Positions 1 to 11,453 of a stretch of DNA of 64,000 nucleotides are shown piece by piece (the first letter of the stretch is position 1; every line of letters begins with the position of its first letter). Below the pieces are notes generated by a model. That model worked only from the letters and a program-made list of their open reading frames with translations, was not told the origin of the DNA and searched no databases. The translations under genes and the position numbers were made by a program. The stretch comes from Patiria pectinifera (lineage: Eukaryota > Echinodermata > Asteroidea > Valvatida > Asterinidae), in the NCBI GenBank assembly GCA_029964075.1, contig CM057135.1:19866863-19930862 (forward strand). Direction: 5' to 3'.

Positions 1-3000
1 ATGGAGGAAGGAATAGAATCGACCATTGTGGTGAGTGGTGTTCAGTCATACATAATGGTATCGGTGCGGCGCAGCGCGGCTGGCTTGTTGCTTGGGTGCT
101 GAAAACATGCAAAACAAAATAAGACAACTTGACTCACTCTTTTAAACACAATTCTCCAAAATGTTCAAAGTAAAGGCCCTCAGTCAGGTCAGTACGAAAT
201 TTGGCGATTGTGTACCGGCAGAGTAAATAACTTCCTATTGACTGGCATCCGGGGGAATATAGTCTGTCGTAACAACGAAATCCGGTTTCCAGTGAACCTC
301 ATCAGCACCTAGACCGGGCAACCTGTCCTATTTTGCAAGGGTTTGTTTGAAAAAAAACTGAAGCCTTTGTAAACAAATGTACCATTCGGTTTTTGCAAAT
401 GGGCTGCTTTTCTGTTAAATAACCCAATTTTGCAGATTTCTGCCAAAAACAAACATTCTGTCAAATTTTCTGTCAAACTCGTTTTTTAACAAAAAAATCT
501 GTCAAAGTTAGCTGAAAATCAGCTTAAAATCCGCTAAAACGGTAACTATGGTTCCCGTTTTGCAATTTTGAATAGTTAATTGGGGTTTAAAAAATTGCTA
601 TGACGTCACACTATTGTTAAAAGTGTGGATTCGGAAAGTACGAATTATACACTAGACTGCGGAACGACGAAACTAGTAAAGGTGGCTTCGGAATTACGAC
701 CGTCTGTATGAACAAATACATTTTCACAGTCAGTTTCTCAGCCGTCGCGTCTCATCAAAAACTACTAATTTAGTCAGAAAGAAATCGTCGTCTGAACTAT
801 CCATAATCTGTTATTAGAATACACGAGAAACTAGTGTGGATTCGTAATTTAAGAAGTTCCCGAGGCGCAAATTAAGAATACAGTTGCGAGTGTATTCTTC
901 GACTTGAACCGGCATTCCGGCCAATTGAGTAGATGTATTAAAAAAAACCCTCACGGCCATAGTGGCGTGGCGCGTGAATCGCCACACGGCGAGTTTGTAG
1001 ACTCCCTGAAGATATACGCGGTCCTTTTTCTACGCATTTACCCAATTTGTGTGTGGTAGATAATGGAGTGTCGAGGATTGGCTCCTTAATTCCGTGCTCA
1101 CGCCATCTTTATTTTCGGGTTCCGTTTGCGTGTTGCCGACGCACTATTCCTTCCTCCATGATAAGATCATCGTCAGTTTACCCCCAAATTTCCCTCAAAA
1201 AATCAAAACCCTGCCCTCTATCTATGATGACATACCTGTTTATTGAGAATGTTACCAACTAGTGTGGTCTGTCTGATAATTATAAAGTGGAATTTGTTCA
1301 TTTGTTCCCTTATGTTAGGAACTGGCCGGGCGCATACACATACACTACACGATCGTTCTTTACATTTTTCTGGAGTTTTCATGTAGCTCAACTAGCGCTA
1401 GCTGTCTGGTCTGGCCGGTCGTATATGCGCACGTTAAACTGTTGACGGCAGCCAATATTTTTGGAGGGCCCGGGGGGGGGGGGCAACATCGAAAGTCATA
1501 AATTATGGGGTGATGCTTTCTTTTTGTTCATTACCAAGGTAGGGGATATGAGGCAAGATCGCACGGTTTTTTTTTTGAAATTTGATTTTTATTTATTTTT
1601 ATTCTTTCTGGTATCTTACCACCAATAAATAATTTTAAGTGAATAATTTTAAGTTGTAGACAAAAACCCATAAAACATTGTATTGCGTAAAAAAAAATGT
1701 TGCTACATATTACTTTTATATTAATCTTAAATTGTGTAAGGTTGCATCAACTGACAACTAGTAACACAATATGAGACGAAGGGACCACCCCGCCCCCTCC
1801 TTTTTTCAGGAATTCCTTAATTACGTAATTGAGATTGGAGGTGGGGACCCCTACGTCTCATCGTTAGCAATATTCCTCGGCTTAAAATCTAATGAGTTGA
1901 AAAATTTAATTTGAGCACCCTCTATCAGCTTCGGTCCAAAAAATGATCTAAATGAGAAATGTTCCCCATACTGAGCAATTTTTGACAAGGCCAGTGTCAT
2001 TGATAAATGTGTGATAGCTTTGCAGTGGTAGCTTTTGGGGCATTTTTTTTCCAAAATGGCTGCCAATATGTTTGAACCAGATCAATTATATGTGGCAATA
2101 ACACGCATTGATCTCCATTAATACAACAATCAATGATAACAAGCAAATTTTGGTTCCTTTTTTTTTTTTAAATGATCGCCCCCAAACGCTGCCACTGCTG
2201 CAATGCTATCACACATTTTCCAAATACTGGGGTGCATACCTTGCCAAAAATCACAATGACAAATTTTCCTCTCAATGATGGCCTACTCATGATGACTGGT
2301 TTCTCAGCACGTTATTTTTTCCCATCTAAATCTCTGTTCATGTATATCCAAGAACGTCATTATCACAACAAGTCTTTCCACAGAATACACTCAAGGTTAG
2401 TAACAATTTGTCACTTATATGTACACCTGCAATGTGTACCTTATATGTAAGAGATAGATTTTTAAAAATAGTATGGAGATAGTCTCAAACATTTCAACAT
2501 TGTTCACATCCATGACAGCAGAAAAAAAATATTCAAAAGGTCCACAATACAGTTTGAAATCATTTGGCACGAACTTTTGGCACGTACAAAAATGTTGCAG
2601 TGCTGCTATGCATTAAATGTTTCAACAGTTTTTAAATCGGCCGTGCAAATTGCTGATATACTGTGATCATCTCTTTTCTTTCTTTCTTTCTTTGGGCAAA
2701 CGCACACAAAAAAGCTAGCCAAATTCAGTTACAGGGGGATTCTTATATACTTCTCACTGTTAGCATATAATTTTCAAAATTAATTCAGTCTAAAAAACTG
2801 GTTATTTTGGTCAAAACTTTGATGTTAGGTCCTAATATAGGTACATTTACTAAGGCAGGTATTATATGAGGTCAGCGAAATACATACGGGGAGGATCCAG
2901 ATATTTTTGCAGGGGGAGGTGGAGATCAGCAAATTAATGCTGCCGGTTTGTTTTTTTGTCTGGATATTTTGCCTCCGTAAAATCAATAGGGGGGCTTTTA

Positions 3001-5020
3001 ACATACTTTCAAACCCGAGGATTTTTTGCAGTCATCAGCCGACATTTGAAGCAAAAAAAAAAACAGGTAAAAAAAAAAACGCGTCACCGCATCGCTTTTC
3101 GGGCAAGCTCCATACCAGAAACCGGCGACTTTTTGGGGGGGCCTTACCAAGCTGGCTTGTACATACTTCCAATGGGGGTGATGTACTACAAGCCTCGACG
3201 ATTGTTAACATTATATGACAGCATAGTGTAAAAATATCCCTTTAACAAGTAAACTGGCTCTGTCCGTATTCTTTGCACAGGCAGACTTTATCACCAGTAT
3301 AATTTCTTGGGGGTCTCAGATCGGGGGTTCTTAAAATTTTATAGTTTTTTATAAAAAAATTTTTTGGATATGTTTACAATTGGTATTTGTATCAATGTAT
3401 ACAATTGATGTTAAAACGAGTCTCAAAATCTATATCAAATTCGTCACACAAATAACTCACACATTCAACATGTTTGATTTGAACCAGTACTTTATTTTTT
3501 TATCACCACATACAATCTGCAGTTGCAATCAAATTAAAACCACACACAATACAATTAAAACAAAGTGATCCGCGAAATACACAATATCGCCTTTTTTCAC
3601 GATTATCACTACACATATTTGTTTGTGTTTTTATTGCTGTAGCTATTCATATTCAGTTTAGTGCATCTGAATTAGCAACAAAAGTGCTCTAAATGTGCAA
3701 GACGGCTGCTGAACAACTAACCTGATAAAGTTTTAGCTCAGTGGATGTAGATCATATTCTGGCCGACAAAACAAAAGGATCTCGATCGGTTTCAAGATAA
3801 AAGTTAAACAATTATATTTTGAAAGCGTCTGTGACCAGCTTCAGCCTACTGCAGTAAAATGGGAGTCCAAAGCGGAAACATAACAATTATCTATCAGTAT
3901 TGGCCAAACATGGTCCATAGCAAACAGCACCATAGGCATGGCAGTAGAATTAGCCCTAGGTGACCTGTTTACATGCAAATGTTCCTTTCAAGATCTGTTG
4001 AGCAGATGGTTGTCGAAATGGTCTCATCATGCTCGTACACGTAGTCGAGTCGTAGGGCTGTAAATGTACACCATTTTGACGTTAGAAGCCCTAGTTGCAG
4101 TTGAAAATCATTGCAAAACAGTACTACTAGCTGTCACCACGGTCTGCTGGGAGTGTAGGGAGGTCCTGCATATGTGGAAAAAAAATATTTTTCTAAATTA
4201 AATGCCATTATTTTGACATATATTTGGCCAAATCAAAATGATTTTAATGACAATGTGTTCATCATGTTTATTAGGAAAGGACTTATAATCATCATGCATG
4301 TCCCAAAATGTTAAGTTTAATGGAATGGTGTTTGACCACCACCATGCATTTTAGTCTGTCCTCAGACTTGTGCTTTCTTAAAAAGAAATGGTTTTCTAGC
4401 TGAGAAAATAATAAGTTACGTGTAGTTCTTAATAATTAATGTTCTCTTGCAACTTTGAGAAATCTTTTTTTCTGCATACAGCATGTTCTATTCTGCAACA
4501 TTGGTATCTAAACACTTGGTTTTTAATGCAGTCAACTACTCACCATCTCTTTTCATCCTCCAAGTCCAATGTTTCTGCCAACATTTATGATTTGGGCAAG
4601 TTCATGTTCTACTACAACAGGTACAAGTTTCTGCACAGACTGGTATGCAAGGTTGGGTGAGACTGGTTACCAGGGGATGGCAAGACAGCACAGCAGGGGG
4701 TCAATGCAATGCTGGCCCAAGCGCTATATATGTATTTGGATTCTGTGCATGTGACTTGTGAGGCCTTGGCCCTCTATGGGTGATCATAATGTGCCCTTTG
4801 CTGGCCCTATGCATGCAGCTTTTTGAGGGGTATCCTGGCAAATGAATTGCTCTGAAAATAATTTACTGCCAGTGCCTGGGTGTAAACATGGAGGTAAATA
4901 AAGTACATGTATACATGAAATATGTAAACATGTAATTGCCACTTTTGAATGATTTGTTTTTGCAATAAAACTGCACATGGAAGTTTATTTTGCATTCACA
5001 CTCTCATTGACTTGTAAATT
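1..5020. other. Intergenic, AT-rich, no recognised gene
   Basis: No open frame here resembles a known protein or has a convincing exon structure. The longest frames are short and AT-rich, without domains. There is a G run near 1471, a short TTTC microsatellite near 2675-2693, and a G/A-rich stretch at 2890-3130. The phrase gcctccgtaaaat near 2970 recurs near 5770, so part of this stretch is probably old dispersed repeat. Distal regulatory DNA cannot be excluded. Confidence 0.6.
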
Positions 5021-5023
5021 AAA

Positions 5024-5320
5024 CGATTGGACAGGATTCCAATTGGGAATGAAATGATTTGAGGGGCTTCCAATTAGGAATGGAACGTTAAATGGGATTT
5101 CAATTGGGAATGACATTATAAGATAGGATTCCAATTGGGAAAACCCAATTAAGACCATCGTACATCAGTTGGGTTTTCAGACAAATTGAGTTGGTCCCTG
5201 ACGTTTTTTTCCAATTGGGAATGAGCACTCCAATTCAAACCAACTAAAACAAACTCGAATACCAATTAAACTACATTTGTTCCAATTAGATTTCCAATTG
5301 GAATGAATTGGAAATTTTGG
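5024..5320. repeat. Degenerate array of CCAATTGG palindromes
   Basis: At least eight variants of ttccaattgggaatg occur in about 290 bp, at irregular 25-50 bp spacing and in both orientations, because the core ccaattgg is its own reverse complement. The stretch ends in ttttggtaaggg. A separate array at 42339-42676 built on cctataggattcc ends similarly (tttttttgtaaggg). It looks like a non-coding mobile or foldback sequence rather than a clean tandem repeat. Confidence 0.6.
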
Positions 5321-5961
5321 TAAGGGTCCCAAAACAGCAATTTTCACTGTTTAATGCGCAATCGTTCACATTTTAAATAGTGCCTAAAAGCTGAATTTTA
5401 ATGTTCAGTGAATTGTTCTTACCGATGAGAGCAGTGACTTGCTGTGAAGGGTTTTTGAGAAATAGCATTGTGGTATAGTGGTTGCACCGGTTTCTTTACC
5501 TGTGTCCGTGTACTCTCATTCCGTTTACGTGCTTCTACATCCTCTGAAACAGGTGTTGAAATATAGCCAAAATGCAGACTGGAAAGGGTTCTTTTCTGTT
5601 GGTTTACCATCTGTGGTCTATAGAAAGAACATTGAGAAATGTCAGCAAAACTAGTAATCTACCGTAAGGGTGAAGCAAAATCATTTTTATCGGGGTAAAA
5701 ATTTCTTGAAAAGGGGACTCGCACATGCTATAATGTACATGTAGACACACTGTTTGCTATTGACACTTGGCCTCCGTAAAATAAACTTGGGGGGGGGGGG
5801 AAGAACACCATCTTCAGATTGGGTTGTTAAAAACAGAAGATTATTCAAACTAATGACACATGCAACAACGCTGTTAAAAAAAATGCTGGAATGAAAATAG
5901 GCAGTAATCCCCCCCCCCCATGTTGAAGATTTGTACGTCTAGCTCTGGCTTCACCCCTGCT
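5321..5961. other. Intergenic, nothing recognised
   Basis: No coding signal is seen. A G run (about 5790) and a C run (about 5910) lie about 120 bp apart, which may be the edges of an old inverted repeat. Confidence 0.5.
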
Positions 5962-6294
5962 TAGGGGCCGTTCACAATTATCAACATTTTCACGAGCGTA
6001 CAAACCGTACGATGGGGGGGGGGGGGAGGTGGTTCATGGCCGCTGTACGCTTTTAAAAAAAATGTTGATCCGTTTTCTCGCCCGTCGCCATGCACAACCG
6101 ACAGCCGCAACTGATGCCGATCGAGCACATGCCGCGCCAGGCCCCGCATTGCATCCCATGAACGTATTGTGTACAGCATGCGCGGCATTGTCCTACGTAC
6201 ATGTACATGAAAATGTACTGTATGTACGTGCATGGAGATTCCTCCATGGTACATGTACAGTACATGTATAGTCCGTATCCGCTGCGTGTTTTTA

Positions 6295-7006
6295 GGTAGC
6301 ATAAAAAGGTTCGAGAGTAGAGCGAGAAATGAATATGCATTACTATGACGTCACTAGAAGCTCATGAGTAATATATCACAGTACGTGTATAGATGCGCTG
6401 TTTCAACCTCGTGTCCCGTGGGTACAATCTTGCAGCGCCATGTTGTTTCCCATCATGCCTTGCGCGATCGTAACCCCTGGAATTGTGTAATTTATTTTAA
6501 ATAAACCAAAATACGGTACATTATACTTAGGTCTGAAGTTTATCCATTTTATGTGCCGACGCCATCTATAAAATGTTAAAAGTTGTGATTTTGAAGAATC
6601 AATCCTTTCAAACACAACGAATTGTATTAAATGTACGTACCCCTTTCGTGCCTTTACAACCACAGATACAGGGGTTGTTTTAGCGAAAAACGCGGCTGAC
6701 ATAATCCATATCGTACAGGCTTCGCGACTTTTGAATCATATTTTTTTTTGTACGTTACGTGCAAAGCTAAGCACGCGAGCGCGAGCGCATTATGGGCGGC
6801 ATGCAATCTTCGAAATGCCCGCGCAGTACGCTGTGAATGGACATTCAGTGTCATTTACGTCATCATCACAGCCAGGGGTTAGTATAAGGAACGAGCACGC
6901 GCCCCTCTTTCTACTGTTGCGCCACCACCCTCTAGTGTCGGACCACTTACCGATGATCATCGCATTTATCATTACCCGCTCTACTCTTTAACCTTTTTAT
7001 GCTACC
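6295..7006. repeat. Nested inverted-repeat element, ends GGTAGCATAAAAAGGTT
   Basis: ggtagcataaaaaggttcga at 6295 pairs with the reverse complement of the sequence ending at 7006. About 43 bp are similar on each side, sharing the core gagtagagcg. No transposase frame lies between the arms. The pair sits inside the larger TIR element at 5962-7597 and is probably a second insertion. Confidence 0.55.
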
Positions 7007-7018
7007 GTATTTTTAACG

Positions 7019-7215
7019 GCCGGTGTCACATGAAAATCCGACTCCTATGAAAATCGGACCCTTTTTTCCCCTTTTATTGGTTAATCCCTCGCACGTGACA
7101 GGTCACTCTCCCCAAACGATCCTAAAAATAGCATGGTATCGTACTCACACGTGCGCACTACTACCAATGAGTCCACATTTCATGGAGTTGGATATTCACG
7201 CTACACCGGTTGAAC
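7019..7215. mobile_element. Small MITE, uninterrupted copy
   Basis: This ~197-bp unit begins ccggtgtcacatgaaaatcc and ends with an imperfect inverse of it (ggatattcacgctacaccgg), giving TIRs of about 29 bp. A second copy at 54119-57312 matches in the opposite orientation but is split by a 3-kb pogo-like transposon. The sequence gcgcactactaccaatgag near 7155-7171 is therefore the uninterrupted counterpart of that insertion site. Confidence 0.7.
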
Positions 7216-7597
7216 AACACCGGCACTAGCAATGGCGGACAATAAATATTCTAGATGCGCTGTTGTCTTGGATCAATTGTTGAAATTCCTCATTCGACAA
7301 GGATGTTGTCCACAAGAATCCGACCTGACGACTTGCATTGTATGAAGCTGAAACTTCTACTGGTAAATTATAATACATACATCTTCATTCACACTGAATA
7401 GGGGTTCTTATCATTGGTCAAAAATTTGATCTACAAAAGTTACAAAAACCCTTTAAATCACATGCAAGTGTCTATATATACACTTGTGTGAAAAAAAAAT
7501 CAACATTTTTTTTCGTACAGTTTTAGGAGGGAGGGGGGGGGGGTCTTGAAAAAGTGTACACTTGTGAAAATGTTGATAATTGTGAACGGCCCCTTAC

Positions 7598-8299
7598 CCA
7601 AAAAATGCTGCGAACAAACTCGTTGGTCCCTTGACGGCTCCTAAAACCAGTTTTGGTGTTACGAATCAGCCCGCTTAAGGACTTTCAGCCTGGGGACAAA
7701 GCAAACATGTTTAGAAATCACAGGCATCCAGTACCTTTTTCAATTTTGTTCCCAGCATTTGTTTTCACAGGAAAATGAAGTCATCACTTAACAGAATAAC
7801 GTTGTCCCTATTGAAAATAGAGGTGTAAGGGATATTTACTGTAGGACTTTACAAACTCACAGGCAATATATAATGATAAATGAAGTTGTACAACAAACGA
7901 TTGTTGCTTTGATAATCACAAAACCATCACTCAATCTCTTGTTTTATTTTGAACTAATGGTTCCAACAGACTAGACAAATCTAATGTTGAAAGAAAGATC
8001 AACTCGAACAGTCATCAATGCACATGTACGTATAATACTCACTACAATGTACTCACTAAAATGGTGGTTCACACTTACATGGCTGCACTGGTGAGCATCC
8101 ATGTCTTTTCTCATGGCAATGACAAATCAAAAACTCGCGTGAATTCACAGAAAGCCTAACAAGTAAATGGTTCACCTATGGGCAAAATTATACATGGTTA
8201 TATGTAGCGGATCAAAAGATAGAACGCTGTCGCTTGTATTTACCTGACGGTATACAACGCCACGTTCACGGGCATGACGGGTCTACCTTGTCTCTACAT
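7598..8299. other. Intergenic, nothing recognised
   Basis: No gene, RNA or clear repeat is seen. Base composition is ordinary and AT-rich. Confidence 0.5.
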
Positions 8300-8757
8300 G
8301 TAGCTGGAATTTTCCAGCCTTAAATTTTATCATTGGGTTGTCATTTAAGGCTGGAACGTCACGCGGAAGCGTAACACCCGACGACTGTTTTATACACTAA
8401 TATGAGGTTTACCCCTCGCATCATAGCTGCGGTACTAGAAGGGCAACCGATAGTGCATGAAACAGTCGTCGGGTGTTACGCTGTTAGTCTTCGCCATGCC
8501 TGCAAAGTGCCAAGGTTGTCGATGATTCCTCCCTTTTTCACTGCAATTGTAGGCTGAATCTTCATCGTGGATCGTTTTTTTTTTTTACTTCGAGGACCTG
8601 TGTAATGGTTATTCCAGGCAAGGTTGGGGTGAATTGCAGTTGCAATTAGTGCATGTGTAACAGGGAACACGTGCAACACTGCTGGTTCGCGTTAAAAATG
8701 TCTTCCAGCCTTAGGAAATGAATACCCAATGATAAAATTATGGATAATTCCAGCTAC
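8300..8757. mobile_element. Nested inverted-repeat element (MITE in MITE)
   Basis: An outer pair, gtagctggaattttcc at 8300 and its inverse ending at 8757, shares a further atcattgggt motif. An inner pair, agcgtaacacccgacgactg at 8368 and its inverse ending at 8482, forms a ~115-bp near-palindrome with 25-bp arms. The inner unit looks like a short MITE inserted into the outer one. There is no coding capacity. Confidence 0.6.
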
Positions 8758-9008
8758 CTTGTTTCCAGAATTATACGCTGGGTAGAAAAGGCAATTAGGC
8801 CTATGTCCGTCAGCAGCGTATTTACCAAAAATAAACCACAATTCCAAGGTTCCGGTAAACATTTTCAGGAAAAATGTCCATACTCGATTGCCACTTTAAC
8901 TGCCGCCAAAACATATCAATTTTCACCTCACCTTGTGATTTCAACCAATAGGAATCCAGGAAGCCGTGTAAATGCGAAAAATAATTAGGCTGAATGTGTT
9001 TTTAGAGC

Positions 9009-9384
9009 CGCAGTGGCTATTGTTACGGCAGCCGTAACGCATTTCCCATTTTCTATCGTTACGGTAGACTGCAACTTTTCTAAAAACATGACAAGAAAAT
9101 ATAAAATTAGAAGGAAAAAAGTGAATTCGAACGTATGAAATTCGGACTTTATTTCCCTTTAAAAAAAATCCTCCAAAGCCTCAGGTTAGGAAAGGAAAAA
9201 AATTCGAGTGCAAAACTGAGATTCGAACCCGCAACCTGGCGGTGCAAAATCCTACCCTCTATCAACTGAGCTGTCGCACTGCTTGCTAGAACGTGTGGAA
9301 ACAAATAATTATATACCTGCGTGCATATCAAAAACGTATCGTAGAGGGCGCTAAACAATGACTGCCGTAACGATAGCCACTTCG
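9009..9384. mobile_element. Mutator-like MITE with 9-bp target duplication
   Basis: The 376-bp element starts CGCAGTGGCTATTGTTACGG and ends with its inverse (23-bp TIR, two mismatches). It is flanked on both sides by TTTTAGAGC (9000-9008 and 9385-9393), a perfect 9-bp target duplication. Nine bases is the usual duplication for MULE/Mutator elements. No transposase is present. The interior contains a tRNA-like sequence on the minus strand. Confidence 0.75.
9207..9280 (-). pseudogene. tRNA-like sequence inside a MITE
   Basis: Read on the minus strand, this 74-nt stretch has an A-box-like cagctcagttgatagagg and a B box ggttcgaatctc at tRNA-like spacing. Its two ends, agtgcga and ttgcact, can pair as a 7-bp acceptor stem with one G-U. 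The anticodon stem pairs poorly and the T arm has a mismatch, so it is unlikely to be a working tRNA. It could be a captured tRNA pseudogene or internal promoter. Confidence 0.45.
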
Positions 9385-9631
9385 TTTTAGAGCACATTTT
9401 GGATGCACATGTCGTGCAGAACTAACTTGAACAGCCGGTCAAACATGTCAAAACTGATTGTAGTGGCTGAAAGACAGCGGTACGTTATACGCATGACATC
9501 GACAACCATGACGTCGCATGAGCCAGCCAATGATAGTGCAATATGTCATTATGAATATTCATTTTCTCATGAATATTTAGTTTATTTCAATGGCTACTTC
9601 AAATATGTCCAAAGATTGATTATTGCAACAG

Positions 9632-9712
9632 CGATCGTGCGCGGCCTAGCGGTTAAGAGTCTCATGTTTCAAGCAAGAGTCCGAGGTTCGAATCTCGATG
9701 AAGTGATTGAAT
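9632..9712 (+). repeat. tRNA-derived SINE-like head
   Basis: The A-box-like tgcgcggcctagcggttaag and the B box ggttcgaatctc lie about 40 bp apart, as in a pol III internal promoter of Ser/Leu-like type. An A/T-rich tail (gattgaataataaatag) follows. No convincing complete cloverleaf can be drawn, so a tRNA-derived SINE head or tRNA pseudogene is the better reading. Confidence 0.45.
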
Positions 9713-9817
9713 AATAAATAGATATAAAGGAAAGGAGAGGGTGAGAGAAGAGGAGGGAAAGTGGAGGGAATAACCATAATTAAAAAATGCAACTTTTAGC
9801 GCCTGAAATTTAGCGGC

Positions 9818-10290
9818 TGAGCACGGAATGGAGTAGGCCGAGCACGGAATAGAGTAGGATGAGCACAGAATGGAGTAGGATGAGCACGGAAAAGAGTAGG
9901 ATGAGCAGGGAATAGAGTAGGATGAGCTCGGAAAAGAGTAGGATGAGCAGGGTATAGAGTAGGATGAGCACGGAAAAGAGTAGGATGAGCAGGGTGTAGA
10001 GTAGGATGAGCACGGAAAAGAGTAGGATCAGCACGGAAAAGAGTAGGATGAGCACGGAATAGAGTAGGATGAGCATGGAAAGTCGTAGGATGAGCACGGA
10101 AAGAGTAGGATAAGCAGGGTATAGAGTAGGATGAGCACGGAAAAGAGTAGGATGAGCACGGAATAGAGTAGGATGAGCACGGAATAGAGTAGGATGAGCA
10201 TGGAAAGTCGTAGGATGAGCACGGAAAAGAGTAGGATGAGCAGGGTATAGAGTAGGATGAGCACGGAAAAGAGTAGGATGAGCACGGAAT
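9818..10290. repeat. 21-bp minisatellite (~22 units)
   Basis: The unit gagcacggaatagagtaggat and close variants repeat for about 470 bp. Variable positions give subtypes (cacggaaaagag, cagggtatagag, catggaaagtcg), and blocks of subtypes recur, suggesting expansion by higher-order duplication. Because the period is a multiple of three, long open frames of a leucine-rich heptapeptide appear on the minus strand; these are by-products. The array ends about 80 bp before the TATA box of the next gene. Confidence 0.9.
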
Positions 10291-10368
10291 TAAGAGCGCA
10301 CAGGCACGCAGAGAGCATGCACAGGGGGGAATGTGGAAATGAGCTCAAACAGACAGGTCTCGGCACAA

Positions 10369-10379
10369 TATATATTAAA
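10369..10379 (+). promoter_or_regulatory. TATA box of the C2H2/acidic protein gene
   Basis: tatatattaaa lies about 50 bp upstream of the first ATG of the following ORF. With initiation about 30 bp downstream, the leader would be only about 30 nt. The position and the absence of upstream ATGs support it as a core promoter. Confidence 0.55.
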
Positions 10380-10429
10380 CCAATTCATCCGTTTCTTGTC
10401 ATTCGTGAATCAGCCTTTATAACTTCAAC

Positions 10430-11050
10430 ATGAATACTCTTTCTGCAGTCAAACCCCATGCTTGTAACCAGTGTGATAAAAGCTTTGGACGGAGATATAA
10501 TCTCTGGAGACATACCGAAAACGCTCATGCTGAAGATGAATCTGAAATGAATGGGGTTAACAATTATTCTGAAATTGAGGTTATTCAATCTGATCATCCT
10601 GACGTGGATAAATCGGGCTCAGAAACGGACTCGGAGGTAGAAGATGAGGATGTAGATGAGTCTAGTTCTGAATTAGAAGACAATGCTACTTTCCAAGACT
10701 GGTTGGAAGAGTCCAAAGAAGCGACTCGTGACATGTGGAGCGAAAAACATGAAAAGTACATCAACGAGGGTATGGGTGAAGATCATTCCACGGAAAAGGC
10801 CAATAGGAAGACCCTTTGGGCAGTCAAGCAAATCTTGTTTGACAAGTACAAGGATTTTCTGTCAAGCTACCTACATCTGAAAGATAACGATACTCATCAA
10901 GATATTGTGGACAATCTCGAAGAAAAAATATATAAGGGCATTAGCGTACAAAAGGCTCTCGGCAGAATTATGCCTAAACACCAGATGAAATTTGACGGAT
11001 TGTTTCATCAAGATGAAGAAGACGTCAGCGAGGAAGACAGTGATGATTAA
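10430..11050 (+). CDS. C2H2 zinc-finger protein with acidic linker
   Basis: A 206-aa intact, intronless ORF. Residues 12-33 form one classical C2H2 finger (C-x2-C, H-x4-H; core ACNQCDKSF), preceded by a TGEKP-like KPH. Residues about 34-90 are strongly acidic and serine-rich. The C-terminal half (about 90-195) is predicted helical, with a conserved-looking end (KHQMKFDGLF) and a second acidic tail. The start is the first ATG after the TATA box. The stop is followed by AATAAA at 11108. A single finger plus acidic region suggests a nuclear DNA-binding or regulatory protein, but no family is recognised. The compact architecture suggests a retrogene or a mobile-element accessory gene. It resembles the downstream ORF of the Gypsy element at 20874 only in having an N-terminal C2H2 module. 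Confidence 0.65.
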   Translation: MNTLSAVKPHACNQCDKSFGRRYNLWRHTENAHAEDESEMNGVNNYSEIEVIQSDHPDVDKSGSETDSEVEDEDVDESSSELEDNATFQDWLEESKEATRDMWSEKHEKYINEGMGEDHSTEKANRKTLWAVKQILFDKYKDFLSSYLHLKDNDTHQDIVDNLEEKIYKGISVQKALGRIMPKHQMKFDGLFHQDEEDVSEEDSDD

Positions 11051-11107
11051 AGACTAGTCAACATTACAATGACGATATAATTGCGAAGAAATACATTGGG
11101 ACAGACA

Positions 11108-11113
11108 AATAAA
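11108..11113 (+). terminator. Poly(A) signal
   Basis: The first AATAAA lies 58 bp after the stop of the C2H2/acidic protein. Further AATAAA-type motifs follow within 50 bp. Confidence 0.5.
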
Positions 11114-11453
11114 AACACGAGTGTTTTAATAAAGCAATAATAAAGTCAATAAAGCAATAATGTCATAACGTATATACTTTCTGCAGTTGTATTTTTCTTT
11201 GTTTGTGTTGTCTTATCAATCGTAAAAGCCTACTCTCAGTCATAAAATTAGTGCTTGGACACGCCCTCTAAATAACCCCCGTAAAATGGTCGTAGATAAA
11301 ACCCAGTCATCCTTGATTTTGTAAACAAATCCGGCACGAAGGTACAACTAGGGTTCGGTGCATTCCTGTCCAGACAGCGTTAAAGGGGCACCGTTTATAC
11401 CACGTTACGATTGAATTTTTAACTATGGATAGGCTATAGCCAGAGTTGCTGAC

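Larger units (their letters stand above)
5962..7597. mobile_element. TIR DNA element with GGGGCCGTTCACA termini
   Basis: The sequence at 5963-5992 (aggggccgttcacaattatc and on) reappears as its reverse complement at 7567-7595, giving terminal inverted repeats of about 30 bp with almost no mismatches. Both ends are flanked by TTA or TA, compatible with a short T/A target duplication. The interior has no credible transposase. It holds a GC-rich block (6060-6240), a nested inverted repeat (6295-7006) and a small MITE (7019-7215). It is therefore a non-autonomous composite; superfamily not assigned. Confidence 0.65.

Noticed and set aside
6029-6340. Overlapping frames of 80-113 codons in the GC-rich core of the TIR element
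   Set aside because: Composition-driven frames on both strands with no domain and no splice or promoter support.
9810-10366. Long minus-strand frames of repeated LILLFSV heptapeptides
   Set aside because: They arise because the minisatellite period (21 bp) is a multiple of three. No start context, promoter or non-repeat coding sequence supports a protein.
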